Positions 39,254-48,081 of a stretch of 64,000 nt of DNA are shown piece after piece. The position numbers were made by a program, and so were the translations under genes. Position 1 is the first letter of the stretch, and every line of letters starts with the position of its first letter. Source of the DNA: Streptomyces luteolifulvus. GTDB lineage: Bacteria > Actinomycetota > Actinomycetes > Streptomycetales > Streptomycetaceae. Under the pieces are notes generated by a model. It searched no databases, was not told where the DNA came from, and worked only from the letters and a program-made list of their open reading frames with translations. The stretch lies in the NCBI RefSeq assembly GCF_008806595.1, contig NZ_VZRB01000021.1:62001-126000 (forward strand). The letters are read 5' to 3'.

Positions 39254-40522
39254 TCAGCCGAAGAAGTTCCGTACGTGCTCCAGGCCGTCGACCAGCACGT
39301 CGATCTCGGCCGGCGTGGAGTACAGATAGAACGACGCCCGCGTGGTCGCAGGAATTCCGTAGCGGAGGCAGACCGGCCGCGCACAGTGGTGGCCGACCCG
39401 GACCGCGATGCCCTGCTCGTCGAGGACCTGGCCCACGTCGTGCGGGTGGATGTCGCCGAGCGTGAAGGAGATCGCCGCGCCCCGGTCCTCCGCCGTGGTC
39501 GGGCCGATGATCCGCAGATCGGGGACCTCGGTGAGCCGCTTCACCGCGTACTCGGTGAGTGCGTGCTCATGGGCGAGGATCTTGTCCATGCCGATCGAGT
39601 TGAGGTAGTCGATCGCCGCGCCGAGGCCGACCGCCTGCGCGATCGGTGGGGTGCCCGCCTCGAACTTGTGGGGCGCCGGGGCGTAGGTCGAGGAGTGCAT
39701 CGACACCGTCTCGATCATCTCGCCGCCGCCCAGGAACGGGGGCAGGTCCTCCAGGAGCTCCTGGCGGCCCCACAGGACGCCGATGCCCGTGGGCCCGCAC
39801 ATCTTGTGGCCGGTGAAGGCCACGAAGTCGGCCTGGAGGGCCTGCACGTCCAGCGGCATGTGCGGCGCGGCCTGCGAGGCGTCGATGCAGACCAGCGCAC
39901 CGACCTCCTGCGCCCGGCGCACTATCGCCTCGACCGGGTTGATCGTGCCGAGGATGTTGGACACCAGAACGAAGGAGACGATCTTCGTCTTCTCCGTGAT
40001 GATCTCGTCGATGTCGGACAGGTCGAGACGGCCGTCGTCGGTCAGGCCGAACCACTTCAGCTTCGCGCCCGTGCGCTGCGACAGCAGCTGCCACGGCACG
40101 ATGTTGGAGTGGTGCTCCATCTCCGTGATGACGATCTCGGTGTCGGAGTCCACACGGTAGGGCTCGTCGGCCCAGCCCAGCATGTTCGCCACGAGGTTCA
40201 GCGACTCCGAGGCGTTCTTGGTGAAGATCACCTCGTCGCGGCTGGGCGCGTTGATGAAGTCCGCGACCTTGTCGCGCGCGCCCTCGTACAGCGCCGTGGC
40301 CTCCTCGGCGAGGACGTGCACGCCACGGTGGACGTTGGCGTTGTGCTGCTCGTAGTACTCGGAGAGCACGTCGAGCACCTGGCGCGGTGTCTGCGAGGTC
40401 GCCGCGTTGTCCAGGTACACCAGCTTCTTGCCGTCGTGGACCAGACGGTCCAGGACGGGGAAGTCCTTGCGGATCGCCTCGGTGTCGAGGAGGCCGGGGA
40501 GCCCATGGCGGGAAGGGGTCAC
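39254..40522 (-). CDS. sufS: Cysteine desulfurase SufS (class II)
   Basis: A 422-residue PLP enzyme that takes sulfur from cysteine. YLDNAATSQTPRQVLDVLSE is the N-terminal cofactor region, the PLP lysine is in FVAFTGHKMCGPTGIG, and the persulfide-forming cysteine is in VGHHCARPVCLRYG. The GTG start overlaps the SufC stop (GTGA). The product works with SufU, the next gene. Confidence 0.94.
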   Translation of the reverse strand: MTPSRHGLPGLLDTEAIRKDFPVLDRLVHDGKKLVYLDNAATSQTPRQVLDVLSEYYEQHNANVHRGVHVLAEEATALYEGARDKVADFINAPSRDEVIFTKNASESLNLVANMLGWADEPYRVDSDTEIVITEMEHHSNIVPWQLLSQRTGAKLKWFGLTDDGRLDLSDIDEIITEKTKIVSFVLVSNILGTINPVEAIVRRAQEVGALVCIDASQAAPHMPLDVQALQADFVAFTGHKMCGPTGIGVLWGRQELLEDLPPFLGGGEMIETVSMHSSTYAPAPHKFEAGTPPIAQAVGLGAAIDYLNSIGMDKILAHEHALTEYAVKRLTEVPDLRIIGPTTAEDRGAAISFTLGDIHPHDVGQVLDEQGIAVRVGHHCARPVCLRYGIPATTRASFYLYSTPAEIDVLVDGLEHVRNFFG

Positions 40523-41283
40523 GCGGATGCGCCACCCTTCGTGTATGCCTCGTAGCCCTCGTCCTCCAGCTTGTCGGCGAGCTCGGCACCGCCGGACTCG
40601 ACGATCCGGCCGCCGGAGAAGACATGGACGTGGTCGGGCTTGATGTAGCGCAGGATGCGCGTGTAGTGCGTGATCAGCAGGGTGCCGACCTCGCCGGTCC
40701 CGCGGACGCGGTTGACGCCCTCGGAGACGATGCGAAGGGCGTCGACGTCCAGACCGGAGTCCGTCTCGTCGAGGATCGCGATCTTCGGCTTGAGCAGTTC
40801 GAGCTGGAGGATCTCGTGGCGCTTCTTCTCACCGCCGGAGAAGCCCTCGTTGACGTTGCGCTCGGCGAAGGAGGGGTCCATGTTGAGGCGCTCCATGGCC
40901 TCCTTGACCTCCTTGACCCAGGTGCGCAGCTTGGGGGCCTCGCCGCGGATGGCGGTGGCGGAGGTGCGCAGGAAGTTGGAGACCGAGACACCGGGGACCT
41001 CGACCGGGTACTGCATCGCCAGGAACAGGCCCGCGCGGGCGCGCTCGTCGACGGACATCTCCAGGACGTCCTCGCCGTCGAGCAGCACGGTGCCCTCGGT
41101 GATCGTGTACTTCGGGTGACCCGCGAGCGAGTAGGCGAGGGTCGACTTGCCGGAGCCGTTCGGGCCCATGATGGCGTGCGTCTCGCCCTGCTTCACGGTG
41201 AGGTCGACGCCCTTGAGGATCTCCTTCGTGGCGTTGTCGGCCTCGACGGTGACGTGCAGGTCTCGGATTTCAAGCGTTGCCAT
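40519..41283 (-). CDS. sufC: Fe-S assembly ATPase SufC
   Basis: A 254-residue ABC-type ATPase without membrane domain. Walker A is GPNGSGKST, the signature is GFSGGEKKRHEILQLELL, and Walker B is AILDETDSGLDVDAL. It powers the SufBCD scaffold. It is followed by sufS with a GTGA overlap and preceded by the Rieske gene with a 7-base gap. Confidence 0.95.
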   Translation of the reverse strand: MATLEIRDLHVTVEADNATKEILKGVDLTVKQGETHAIMGPNGSGKSTLAYSLAGHPKYTITEGTVLLDGEDVLEMSVDERARAGLFLAMQYPVEVPGVSVSNFLRTSATAIRGEAPKLRTWVKEVKEAMERLNMDPSFAERNVNEGFSGGEKKRHEILQLELLKPKIAILDETDSGLDVDALRIVSEGVNRVRGTGEVGTLLITHYTRILRYIKPDHVHVFSGGRIVESGGAELADKLEDEGYEAYTKGGASA

Positions 41284-41290
41284 GAATGCC

Positions 41291-41620
41291 TCAGGACTCC
41301 TGGGTGAGGGAGACGAACACGTCGTCCCCTTCGATCTTTACGGGGTATACGGGGACCGGGCGCGTCGCGGGAAGGCCGGACGGCTTGCCGGTGCGGAGGT
41401 CGAAGCTGGAGCCGTGCAGCCAGCACTCGATCTGACAGTCCTCCACCTCGCCCTCGGAGAGCGAGACGTTCGCGTGCGAGCAGATGTCGAAGATGGCGAA
41501 CACCTCCCCCTCGGTCTGCACGACCGAGACCGGCGTGCCGTCGAGTTCCACCCGCTTCGGGGTGCCCTCCTCCAGCTCGCTCAGCCCGCAGGCGCGTACG
41601 AACGTCGACGAGGCAGTCAT
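41291..41620 (-). CDS. Rieske-type ferredoxin of the suf operon
   Basis: A 109-residue small [2Fe-2S] protein with the Rieske ligands in CSHANVSL and CWLHGSSFDL (C-x-H ... C-x-x-H). It is embedded between sufD and sufC, an arrangement typical of actinobacterial suf operons. A role as electron donor during cluster assembly is an inference. ATG 41620 overlaps the SufD stop. Confidence 0.9.
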   Translation of the reverse strand: MTASSTFVRACGLSELEEGTPKRVELDGTPVSVVQTEGEVFAIFDICSHANVSLSEGEVEDCQIECWLHGSSFDLRTGKPSGLPATRPVPVYPVKIEGDDVFVSLTQES

Positions 41621-42837
41621 CCGACCGATGCCTCCAGCTCCTCGTCGATCTTGGCGATGAGACGCTCCTCGATGTCCTCGACGCCGATCTGCTGGACCAG
41701 CTCGGCGAAGAAGCCACGGACGACGAGACGGCGGGCCTCGTGCTCCGGGATGCCGCGGGCCATCAGGTAGAAGAGCTGCTCGTCGTCGAAGCGGCCGGTC
41801 GCGCTCGCGTGCCCGGCACCGACGATCTCGCCGGTCTCGATCTCCAGGTTGGGCACGGAGTCGACCCGGGCGCCGTCGGTCAGCACCAGGTTGCGGTTCA
41901 TCTCGTAGGTGTCCGTGCCCTCGGCCTTGGCCTCGATGAGCACGTCGCCGATCCACACCGCGTGGGCGTCGTCGCCCTGGAGCGCACCCTTGTAGGCGAC
42001 GTTCGACTTGCAGTGCGGGGTGTTGTGGTCGACCAGCAGACGGTGCTCCTGGTGCTGGCCCGCGTCGGTGAAGTACAGGCCGAAGAGCTCGGCCTCGGCG
42101 CCGGTGCCGGCGTAGGAGACGCGCGGGTGCAGTCGTACGACGTCGCCGCCGAAGGTGACCACGAACGACTTGAAGGTGGCGTCCCGGCCGACCAGCGCGT
42201 TGTGCTGGCCCACGTGCACGGCCTTGTCGTCCCAGTCCTGGACGGAGACGACGGTCAGCTTGGCGCCGTCGCCCAGGATGTAGTCGACGTTGGCGGCGAG
42301 CACCGCGTCACCGGTGTGGTCGATGACGACGACGGCCTCGGCGAAGGCGCCCAGCTCGATGATCTGGTGGCCGTAGGCGACCCCGCCCTCGCCGTGCACG
42401 GCGATACGGATCGGCTCGGTGAGCACCGCCTCCTTGGGGACGGTGACCACGCCGGCCTTCTCGAACGCCGAGTAGGCCTGGGCGGCGACACGGTCGACCG
42501 GGGTGCCCGCCCTGCCGAGCCGTGCGTCGTCGCGGCCGACGGTCTCGACGGTGACGCCCTCGGGGGCCCGGACGTCGACCTTTACGCCCTCGCCGGTCGC
42601 GACGGCGGTGCCGTCGTGCAGGCCGCGCAGCCGCTCCAGCGGGGTGAACCGCCACTCCTCCTCGCGGCCGTGCGGGACCGGGAAGTCCGCCACGTCGAAG
42701 GACGGGGGCGCGCTCATGCGCGTGGCGACGGTCGACTCGGCGGCCACCGCGATCTGGCCCGCGGTGGTGGAGCCCAGCGGTGGGGGTCCCCCCGCTCGAA
42801 CGGAGTTGAGAGTGGGGGAGTTCTGAGCCTCAGCCAT
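41617..42837 (-). CDS. sufD: Fe-S assembly protein SufD with unusual N-terminal insert
   Basis: A 406-residue beta-helix scaffold subunit (PHGREEEWRFTPLERL, then DHNTPHCKSNVAYKGALQGD and GHASATGRFDDEQLFYLMAR). SufD pairs with SufB and SufC. Residues about 6-22 (NSPTLNSVRAGGPPPLG) do not look like normal SufD sequence. Their DNA (about 42772-42822) resembles the dispersed Streptomyces repeat ACTCTCAACTCCGTTCGAGC followed by GGGGGGACCCCCA, inserted in frame just after the start codon region. The rest of the protein is intact, so function is probably retained. Confidence 0.92.
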   Translation of the reverse strand: MAEAQNSPTLNSVRAGGPPPLGSTTAGQIAVAAESTVATRMSAPPSFDVADFPVPHGREEEWRFTPLERLRGLHDGTAVATGEGVKVDVRAPEGVTVETVGRDDARLGRAGTPVDRVAAQAYSAFEKAGVVTVPKEAVLTEPIRIAVHGEGGVAYGHQIIELGAFAEAVVVIDHTGDAVLAANVDYILGDGAKLTVVSVQDWDDKAVHVGQHNALVGRDATFKSFVVTFGGDVVRLHPRVSYAGTGAEAELFGLYFTDAGQHQEHRLLVDHNTPHCKSNVAYKGALQGDDAHAVWIGDVLIEAKAEGTDTYEMNRNLVLTDGARVDSVPNLEIETGEIVGAGHASATGRFDDEQLFYLMARGIPEHEARRLVVRGFFAELVQQIGVEDIEERLIAKIDEELEASVG

Positions 42838-42895
42838 GGCTGTCGTAATGCTCGCTTTCTTACGTGAGTGGCTTGATGGGGACTGCGGCCGGGGG

Positions 42896-44317
42896 CTAGC
42901 CCACCGCGCCTTCCATCTGCAGCTCGATCAGCCGGTTGAGTTCGAGGGCGTACTCCATGGGCAGCTCCTTGGCGATCGGCTCGACGAAGCCGCGCACGAT
43001 CATCGCCATCGCCTCGAACTCGCTCAGACCGCGGCTCATCAGGTAGAAGAGCTGGTCCTCGGAGACCTTGGAGACGGTGGCCTCGTGGCCCATGGACACG
43101 TCGTCCTCACGGACGTCCACGTAGGGGTAGGTGTCGGAGCGGGAGATGGTGTCGACGAGCAGCGCGTCGCACAGCACGTTCGACTTGGATCCGGCGGCGC
43201 CCTCGCCGATCTCGACGAGTCCGCGGTAGGACGTACGGCCGCCGCCGCGCGCCACGGACTTCGACACGATGTTGGAGGACGTGTTCGGCGCCATGTGGAC
43301 CATCTTGGAACCGGCGTCCTGGTGCTGGCCCTCGCCGGCGAAGGCGATGGACAGGGTCTCGCCCTTGGCGTGCTCGCCCATCAGGTAGACGGCCGGGTAC
43401 TTCATGGTGACCTTGGAGCCGATGTTGCCGTCGATCCACTCCATGGTCGCGCCCTCGTACGCCACAGCACGCTTGGTGACCAGGTTGTAGACGTTGTTCG
43501 ACCAGTTCTGGATGGTCGTGTAACGGCAGCGGGCGTTCTTCTTGACGATGATCTCGACGACCGCGGAGTGCAGCGAGTCCGACTTGTAGATCGGCGCCGT
43601 GCAGCCCTCGACGTAGTGCACATAGGCACCCTCGTCGACGATGATCAGGGTCCGCTCGAACTGGCCCATGTTCTCCGTGTTGATACGGAAGTAGGCCTGG
43701 AGCGGGATCTCCACGTGGACGCCCGGCGGCACGTAGATGAAGGAGCCGCCCGACCACACGGCGGTGTTCAGCGAGGCGAACTTGTTGTCTCCGACCGGGA
43801 TGACGGTCCCGAAGTACTCCTTGAAGAGCTCCGGGTGCTCCTTCAGCGCGGTGTCGGTGTCCAGGAAGATGACGCCCTGCTCCTCCAGGTCCTCGCGGAT
43901 CTGGTGGTAGACGACCTCCGACTCGTACTGGGCGGCGACACCCGCGACGAGGCGCTGCTTCTCCGCCTCCGGGATGCCGAGCTTGTCGTAGGTGTTCTTG
44001 ATGTCCTCGGGCAGGTCCTCCCAGGACGCCGCCTGCTTCTCCGTGGAGCGTACGAAGTACTTGATGTTGTCGAAGTCGATGCCAGACAGGTCCGAGCCCC
44101 AGTTCGGCAGGGGCTTCTTGTCGAACAGGCGCAGGCCCTTGAGGCGGAGCTTGGTCATCCACTCCGGCTCGCTCTTCTTCGCGGAGATGTCGCGGACGAC
44201 GTCCTCGTTCAGACCGCGCTTGGCAGAGGCACCGGCCTCGTCGGAGTCGGCCCAGCCGTATTCGTACTTGCCCAGACCCTCGAGTTCGGGGTGGGCAGTC
44301 TCCGTGGGGAGAGTCAT
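42896..44317 (-). CDS. sufB: Fe-S assembly scaffold SufB
   Basis: A 473-residue scaffold protein, the main site of cluster assembly in SufBCD. Characteristic segments are PPGVHVEIPLQAYFRINTEN, VHYVEGCTAPIYKSDSLHSA (with the cluster-related Cys), KNARCRYTTIQNWSNNVYNL and a conserved C-terminus (DQLFYLMSRGLSEFEAMAMI). Its ATG overlaps the stop of the upstream regulator gene by ATGA. Confidence 0.95.
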   Translation of the reverse strand: MTLPTETAHPELEGLGKYEYGWADSDEAGASAKRGLNEDVVRDISAKKSEPEWMTKLRLKGLRLFDKKPLPNWGSDLSGIDFDNIKYFVRSTEKQAASWEDLPEDIKNTYDKLGIPEAEKQRLVAGVAAQYESEVVYHQIREDLEEQGVIFLDTDTALKEHPELFKEYFGTVIPVGDNKFASLNTAVWSGGSFIYVPPGVHVEIPLQAYFRINTENMGQFERTLIIVDEGAYVHYVEGCTAPIYKSDSLHSAVVEIIVKKNARCRYTTIQNWSNNVYNLVTKRAVAYEGATMEWIDGNIGSKVTMKYPAVYLMGEHAKGETLSIAFAGEGQHQDAGSKMVHMAPNTSSNIVSKSVARGGGRTSYRGLVEIGEGAAGSKSNVLCDALLVDTISRSDTYPYVDVREDDVSMGHEATVSKVSEDQLFYLMSRGLSEFEAMAMIVRGFVEPIAKELPMEYALELNRLIELQMEGAVG

Positions 44318-45057
44318 GCGGGGTTCCTCCCGGCCGTGCTTGCAGATGCGTCAGTGGAATTCTTGGGGATGAACGTCGTGCAGACGCCGTCGCCATGGGC
44401 GATGGTCGCCAGTCGCTGGACGTGCGTTCCGAGCAGCTCGGCGAAGATCTCCGTCTCCGCCTCGCAGAGCTGGGGGAACTGCTCCGCGACATGGGCGACC
44501 GGGCAGTGGTGCTGGCAGAGCTGCTCGCCGACCGGTGCGCTGCGCGCCGTAGCAGCGTACCCGTCGACGCTCAGGGCCTTGGCCAGGGCTTCGGCGCGTT
44601 TGTCGGGGGTGGCGCTCTCGATCGCCTTGCGGTACACGCTCGCCTGTGCGGCGATCCGGGCGCGGGCGAAGGCGGCGACCGCCTCCTGGCCGCCCTCCTG
44701 GTCGGCGATCCAGCGCAGCGCGTCCTTGGCGAGCTGGTCGTAGGACTGGTCGAAGGCGTCGCGGCCGCAGTCGGTGAGCGCGAAGACCTTGGCGGGACGT
44801 CCGCGCGTCCGCGCGCCGTAGACCCGCTGCTCGCGTCCCTCCACGACGTCGTCGGCGGCGAGCGCGTCCAGGTGACGCCGTACGGCCGCCTGGGTCAGGC
44901 CCAGCCGCCCGGCGAGCTCTGCGACGGTCGACGGCCCGTGGTCCAGGATGGACCGCGCGACCCGGTTGCGGGTGGACCGGTCCGAGCGCAACCCAGCCGC
45001 GAACTCCTCGTGAGGGGGCCCCGTGGGGGTCTCCCGAGCCTCGCCGACGTTTTTCAC
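44314..45057 (-). CDS. sufR: Fe-S-sensing repressor SufR
   Basis: A 247-residue regulator with an N-terminal winged helix (SILDHGPSTVAELAGRLGL, then TQAAVRRHLDALAADDVVEG) and a C-terminal region with four cysteines (EQLCQHHCPVAHVAEQFPQL, then C, and GDGVC), expected to bind a [4Fe-4S] cluster. It is the first gene of the suf operon and its autoregulated repressor. Start GTG 45057 is preferred; the longer in-frame reading from 45093 would include a rare TTA codon and run through the operator. Confidence 0.88.
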   Translation of the reverse strand: MKNVGEARETPTGPPHEEFAAGLRSDRSTRNRVARSILDHGPSTVAELAGRLGLTQAAVRRHLDALAADDVVEGREQRVYGARTRGRPAKVFALTDCGRDAFDQSYDQLAKDALRWIADQEGGQEAVAAFARARIAAQASVYRKAIESATPDKRAEALAKALSVDGYAATARSAPVGEQLCQHHCPVAHVAEQFPQLCEAETEIFAELLGTHVQRLATIAHGDGVCTTFIPKNSTDASASTAGRNPA

Positions 45058-45070
45058 AACGCCATTGTTG
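45057..45070. promoter_or_regulatory. SufR operator CAAC-N6-GTTG
   Basis: CAAC (45057-45060), six bases, GTTG (45067-45070), overlapping the sufR start codon. Cyanobacterial SufR is known to bind CAAC-N6-GTTG; the match here is exact. Confidence 0.6.
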
Positions 45071-45129
45071 CGTAATTCCTCGGAGCCAGGCAAGCCACGC
45101 CCGTCCCACCGGGCGGTGCGCTACATCAC

Positions 45130-45143
45130 TTAGGCATACCTAA
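45130..45143. promoter_or_regulatory. TTAGG-CATA-CCTAA palindrome, iron-box-like
   Basis: 5-bp perfect arms identical to the ends of the IdeR/DmdR box, but with 4 rather than 9 bases between them. It lies between sufR and the divergent ABC transporter. Confidence 0.4.
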
Positions 45144-45163
45144 TCTGACCTGCAAGAACGATC

Positions 45164-45177
45164 TTTGATCGATCAAA
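45164..45177. promoter_or_regulatory. Perfect 14-bp palindrome TTTGATCGATCAAA
   Basis: It lies 87 bases before the ABC transporter ATG, in the divergent region with sufR. It is a candidate operator of unknown specificity. Confidence 0.45.
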
Positions 45178-45263
45178 AGGGCTGGCCGGCCGCCCGGCCC
45201 GTAAGGAGGAGATCCTGTACCCGCCCGTCCGGGACACGAACGGCGTACCTAGACTCTGGAGCC

Positions 45264-46187
45264 ATGCGAAGTGAGCCCGTGGTCCAGGTACAGGCCCTGG
45301 TGAAGCGGTACGGCACGAAGACCGCGGTGGACGGCCTCGACCTGGTGGCGACGGCGGGTGTGACCGCCGTACTCGGTCCCAACGGAGCGGGCAAGACGAC
45401 CACGGTCGAGACCTGCGAGGGGTACCGGAGGCCGGACTCCGGCACGGTGCGCGTCCTGGGCCTCGACCCGGTCACCGAGTCCGCCGCGCTGCGCCCCCGG
45501 ATCGGCGTGATGCTGCAGTCCGGCGGTGTCTACTCCGGCGCGCGGGCCGACGAGATGCTGCGCCATGTCGCCGCCCTGCACGCACACCCGCTCGACGTGG
45601 ACGCGCTCATCGAGCGGCTGGGGCTGGGCAGCTGCGGCCGGACGTCGTACCGCCGGCTGTCGGGCGGCCAGCAGCAGCGACTCGCCCTCGCGATGGCCGT
45701 GGTGGGCCGCCCGGAGCTGGTGTTCCTGGACGAGCCGACCGCCGGCCTCGACCCGCAGGCCCGCCGCGCCACCTGGGACCTCGTGCACGATCTGCGCAGG
45801 GACGGCGTCTCCGTGATCCTCACCACCCATCACATGGACGAGGCCGAACAGCTCGCCGACGATGTCGCGATCATCGACGGCGGCCGGGTCATCGCCCAGG
45901 GCAGCCCCGAGCAGCTGTGCCGCGGCGGCGCCGAGAACACGCTCCGCTTCACCGGCCGGCCGGGACTGGACGTCGGGTCCCTGCTCAAGGCGCTCCCCGC
46001 GGACTGCACGGCCGCCGAGCTGACGCCGGGCTCGTACCGCATCGTCGGCAAGGTGGACCCGCAACTGCTCGCCACGGTCACCTCGTGGTGCGCCCAGCAC
46101 GGGGTGATGCCGGAGCGGATCTCGGTCGAACGGCACACCCTGGAGGACGTGTTTTTGGAGCTCACCGGCAAGGAGCTGCGTTCGTGA
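45264..46187 (+). CDS. ABC-2 type exporter, ATP-binding subunit
   Basis: A 307-residue ATPase with Walker A GPNGAGKTTT, signature RLSGGQQQRLALAM, Walker B ELVFLDEPTAGLD and the H-loop LTTHHMDEAEQLADD. The C-terminal extension with LEDVFLELTGKEL is typical of DrrA/NatA-like exporters. Start ATG 45264 begins the family sequence. It ends in a GTGA overlap with the permease gene. The substrate is unknown; the neighbourhood between suf and ctaA is a constant feature in Streptomyces. Confidence 0.92.
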   Translation: MRSEPVVQVQALVKRYGTKTAVDGLDLVATAGVTAVLGPNGAGKTTTVETCEGYRRPDSGTVRVLGLDPVTESAALRPRIGVMLQSGGVYSGARADEMLRHVAALHAHPLDVDALIERLGLGSCGRTSYRRLSGGQQQRLALAMAVVGRPELVFLDEPTAGLDPQARRATWDLVHDLRRDGVSVILTTHHMDEAEQLADDVAIIDGGRVIAQGSPEQLCRGGAENTLRFTGRPGLDVGSLLKALPADCTAAELTPGSYRIVGKVDPQLLATVTSWCAQHGVMPERISVERHTLEDVFLELTGKELRS

Positions 46188-46960
46188 CCACCGTCGGTAC
46201 GGGTACGTACGCGCCGAAGCCCGGCGCCGCGCCCCTCCCCCGCATGATCGCGGCGCAGGCCGTGCTCGAGACGAAGATGCTGCTGCGCAACGGCGAGCAG
46301 CTGCTGCTGACGGTGGTGATCCCCACCCTGCTGCTGGTGCTGTTCAGCACGGTGGACATCGTCGACACCGGGGCGGGCGAGGCCGTGGACTTCCTCGCTC
46401 CCGGCATCCTCGCGCTCGCCGTGATGTCCACGGCGTTCACGGGACAGGCCATCGCGACCGGCTTCGAGCGGCGCTACGGCGTCCTGAAGCGGCTCGCCTC
46501 CTCCCCGCTCCCCCGCTGGGGGCTGATGGCCGCGAAGACGGTGTCGGTGCTGGTCACGGAGATCCTCCAGGTGATCCTGCTGACGGTGATCGCCTTCGCG
46601 CTGGGCTGGTCGCCGCAGGGCAACCCCTTCGCCGTACTGCTCCTGCTGATCCTCGGCACGGCCGCGTTCTCGGGCCTCGGCCTGCTGATGGCGGGCACGC
46701 TGAAGGCGGAGGCGACACTGGCCGCCGCGAACCTGGTCTTCCTGCTGCTCCTGGTCGGCGGCGGGGTCATCGTCCCGCTGGACAAGTTCCCCTCCGGCGC
46801 CGAGGACGTCCTCGGTCTCCTGCCGATCTCCGCCCTCTCGGACGGCCTCAGGGACGTGCTCCAGCACGGCGCCGGGATGCCGTGGGGCGACCTGGGGATT
46901 CTGGCGGTGTGGGCGGTCGTCGGCCTGGCTGCCGCGGGGCGGTTCTTCCGCTGGGAGTAG
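46184..46960 (+). CDS. ABC-2 type exporter, permease subunit
   Basis: A 258-residue membrane protein of the ABC-2/DrrB type with six helices and the conserved motif FERRYGVLKRLASSPLPRW between helices 2 and 3. The start GTG 46184 overlaps the ATPase stop. It forms the export channel with the preceding ATPase. Confidence 0.9.
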   Translation: MTTVGTGTYAPKPGAAPLPRMIAAQAVLETKMLLRNGEQLLLTVVIPTLLLVLFSTVDIVDTGAGEAVDFLAPGILALAVMSTAFTGQAIATGFERRYGVLKRLASSPLPRWGLMAAKTVSVLVTEILQVILLTVIAFALGWSPQGNPFAVLLLLILGTAAFSGLGLLMAGTLKAEATLAAANLVFLLLLVGGGVIVPLDKFPSGAEDVLGLLPISALSDGLRDVLQHGAGMPWGDLGILAVWAVVGLAAAGRFFRWE

Positions 46961-47015
46961 GCCGGCTGCGGACCCTCGTGAAAGCGTGCACAAGCGGCGG
47001 CCTACGATGGTCCGC

Positions 47016-48017
47016 GTGCCAAACGTGACCCGCGCCGACGCCGTAGCCGCCGTGCGCAACCCGCTCGCCTTCATCGCCGCACGCTGGACCCCGGATCCCC
47101 GGACGGTGCGGCGGGCGGCCCTCGCCGCGCTCGTCATGTCGGTGATCATCGTGGTCACCGGCGGTGCCGTACGGCTCACCGGTTCCGGCCTCGGCTGCCC
47201 GACCTGGCCCAAGTGCACCGAGGACTCGCTCACCGCGACCAGCACGATGGGGTTCCACGGCGCCATCGAGTTCGGCAACCGCATGCTGACGTACGTGCTG
47301 TGCGGCGCGGTCGGCTGGGCGATCATCGCCGCGCGCTCCGAGAAGCCGTACCGGCGCGGCCTGACCCGGCTCGGCTGGGCGCAGTTCTGGGTCGTGATGG
47401 GCAACGCGGTCCTAGGCGGGATCGTCGTGCTCGTGGGCCTGAACCCGTACACGGTCGCGGCGCACTTCCTGCTCTCGACGGCACTGATCGCGGTCGCCAC
47501 GGTGATGTGGCAGCGCACCCGCGAGGGCGACGGTGCGCCCCGCCCGCTGGTCGGCCCGTCCGTGCGGCAGCTGGTGTGGTTCGCGGTCGTGGCCTCCGTG
47601 CTGCTGGTCGCGGTCGGCACGGTGGTGACCGGTGCGGGCCCGCACGCCGGCGACTCCAGCAAGGTCGAGCGGATGCCCGTCGACTGGGAAACGGTGACCA
47701 AGCTGCACGCCGTGCTCGCCTGGATCGTGGTGACGCTCACCTTCGCCCTGTGGTTCGTCCTCAAGGCGGTCGACGCCCCGAAGGGCCCGCTGGACCGCAC
47801 CCGGGATCTCTTCCTGGTACTGCTCGCCCAGGGCGTGATCGGCTACGTTCAGTACTTCACGAACCTCCCCGAGGTCCTGGTCGGCCTGCACATGCTCGGC
47901 TCGTGCCTGGTGTGGATCGCCGTACTGCGCGTCCAGCTGGCGCTGCGCGAGCGCCCGAAGACGGCGATCGACCTGCCGGGCCCCGCGTCGGAGGCGGCGA
48001 TCGGCACGCGCGCGTAG
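47016..48017 (+). CDS. ctaA: Heme A synthase (COX15/CtaA)
   Basis: A 333-residue membrane enzyme with eight helices that oxidises heme O to heme A for aa3-type cytochrome oxidase. The conserved histidines are in GFHGAIEFGNR, TVAAHFLLS, VTKLHAVLAW and LVGLHMLGS. The extracytoplasmic cysteine pair is in GLGCPTWPKC. The start is uncertain: GTG 47016 matches the family, and a TACGAT box 8 bases upstream suggests a leaderless mRNA; ATG 47007 and GTG 46986 are also in frame. Its partner ctaB lies 1.6 kb downstream on the other strand. Confidence 0.92.
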   Translation: MPNVTRADAVAAVRNPLAFIAARWTPDPRTVRRAALAALVMSVIIVVTGGAVRLTGSGLGCPTWPKCTEDSLTATSTMGFHGAIEFGNRMLTYVLCGAVGWAIIAARSEKPYRRGLTRLGWAQFWVVMGNAVLGGIVVLVGLNPYTVAAHFLLSTALIAVATVMWQRTREGDGAPRPLVGPSVRQLVWFAVVASVLLVAVGTVVTGAGPHAGDSSKVERMPVDWETVTKLHAVLAWIVVTLTFALWFVLKAVDAPKGPLDRTRDLFLVLLAQGVIGYVQYFTNLPEVLVGLHMLGSCLVWIAVLRVQLALRERPKTAIDLPGPASEAAIGTRA

Positions 48018-48081
48018 GTCCGGCCGCACAGCTCATCGGGAGGCCGGCGGGCGCCCGGCCGGGGATGTGACACAGGCTTTC

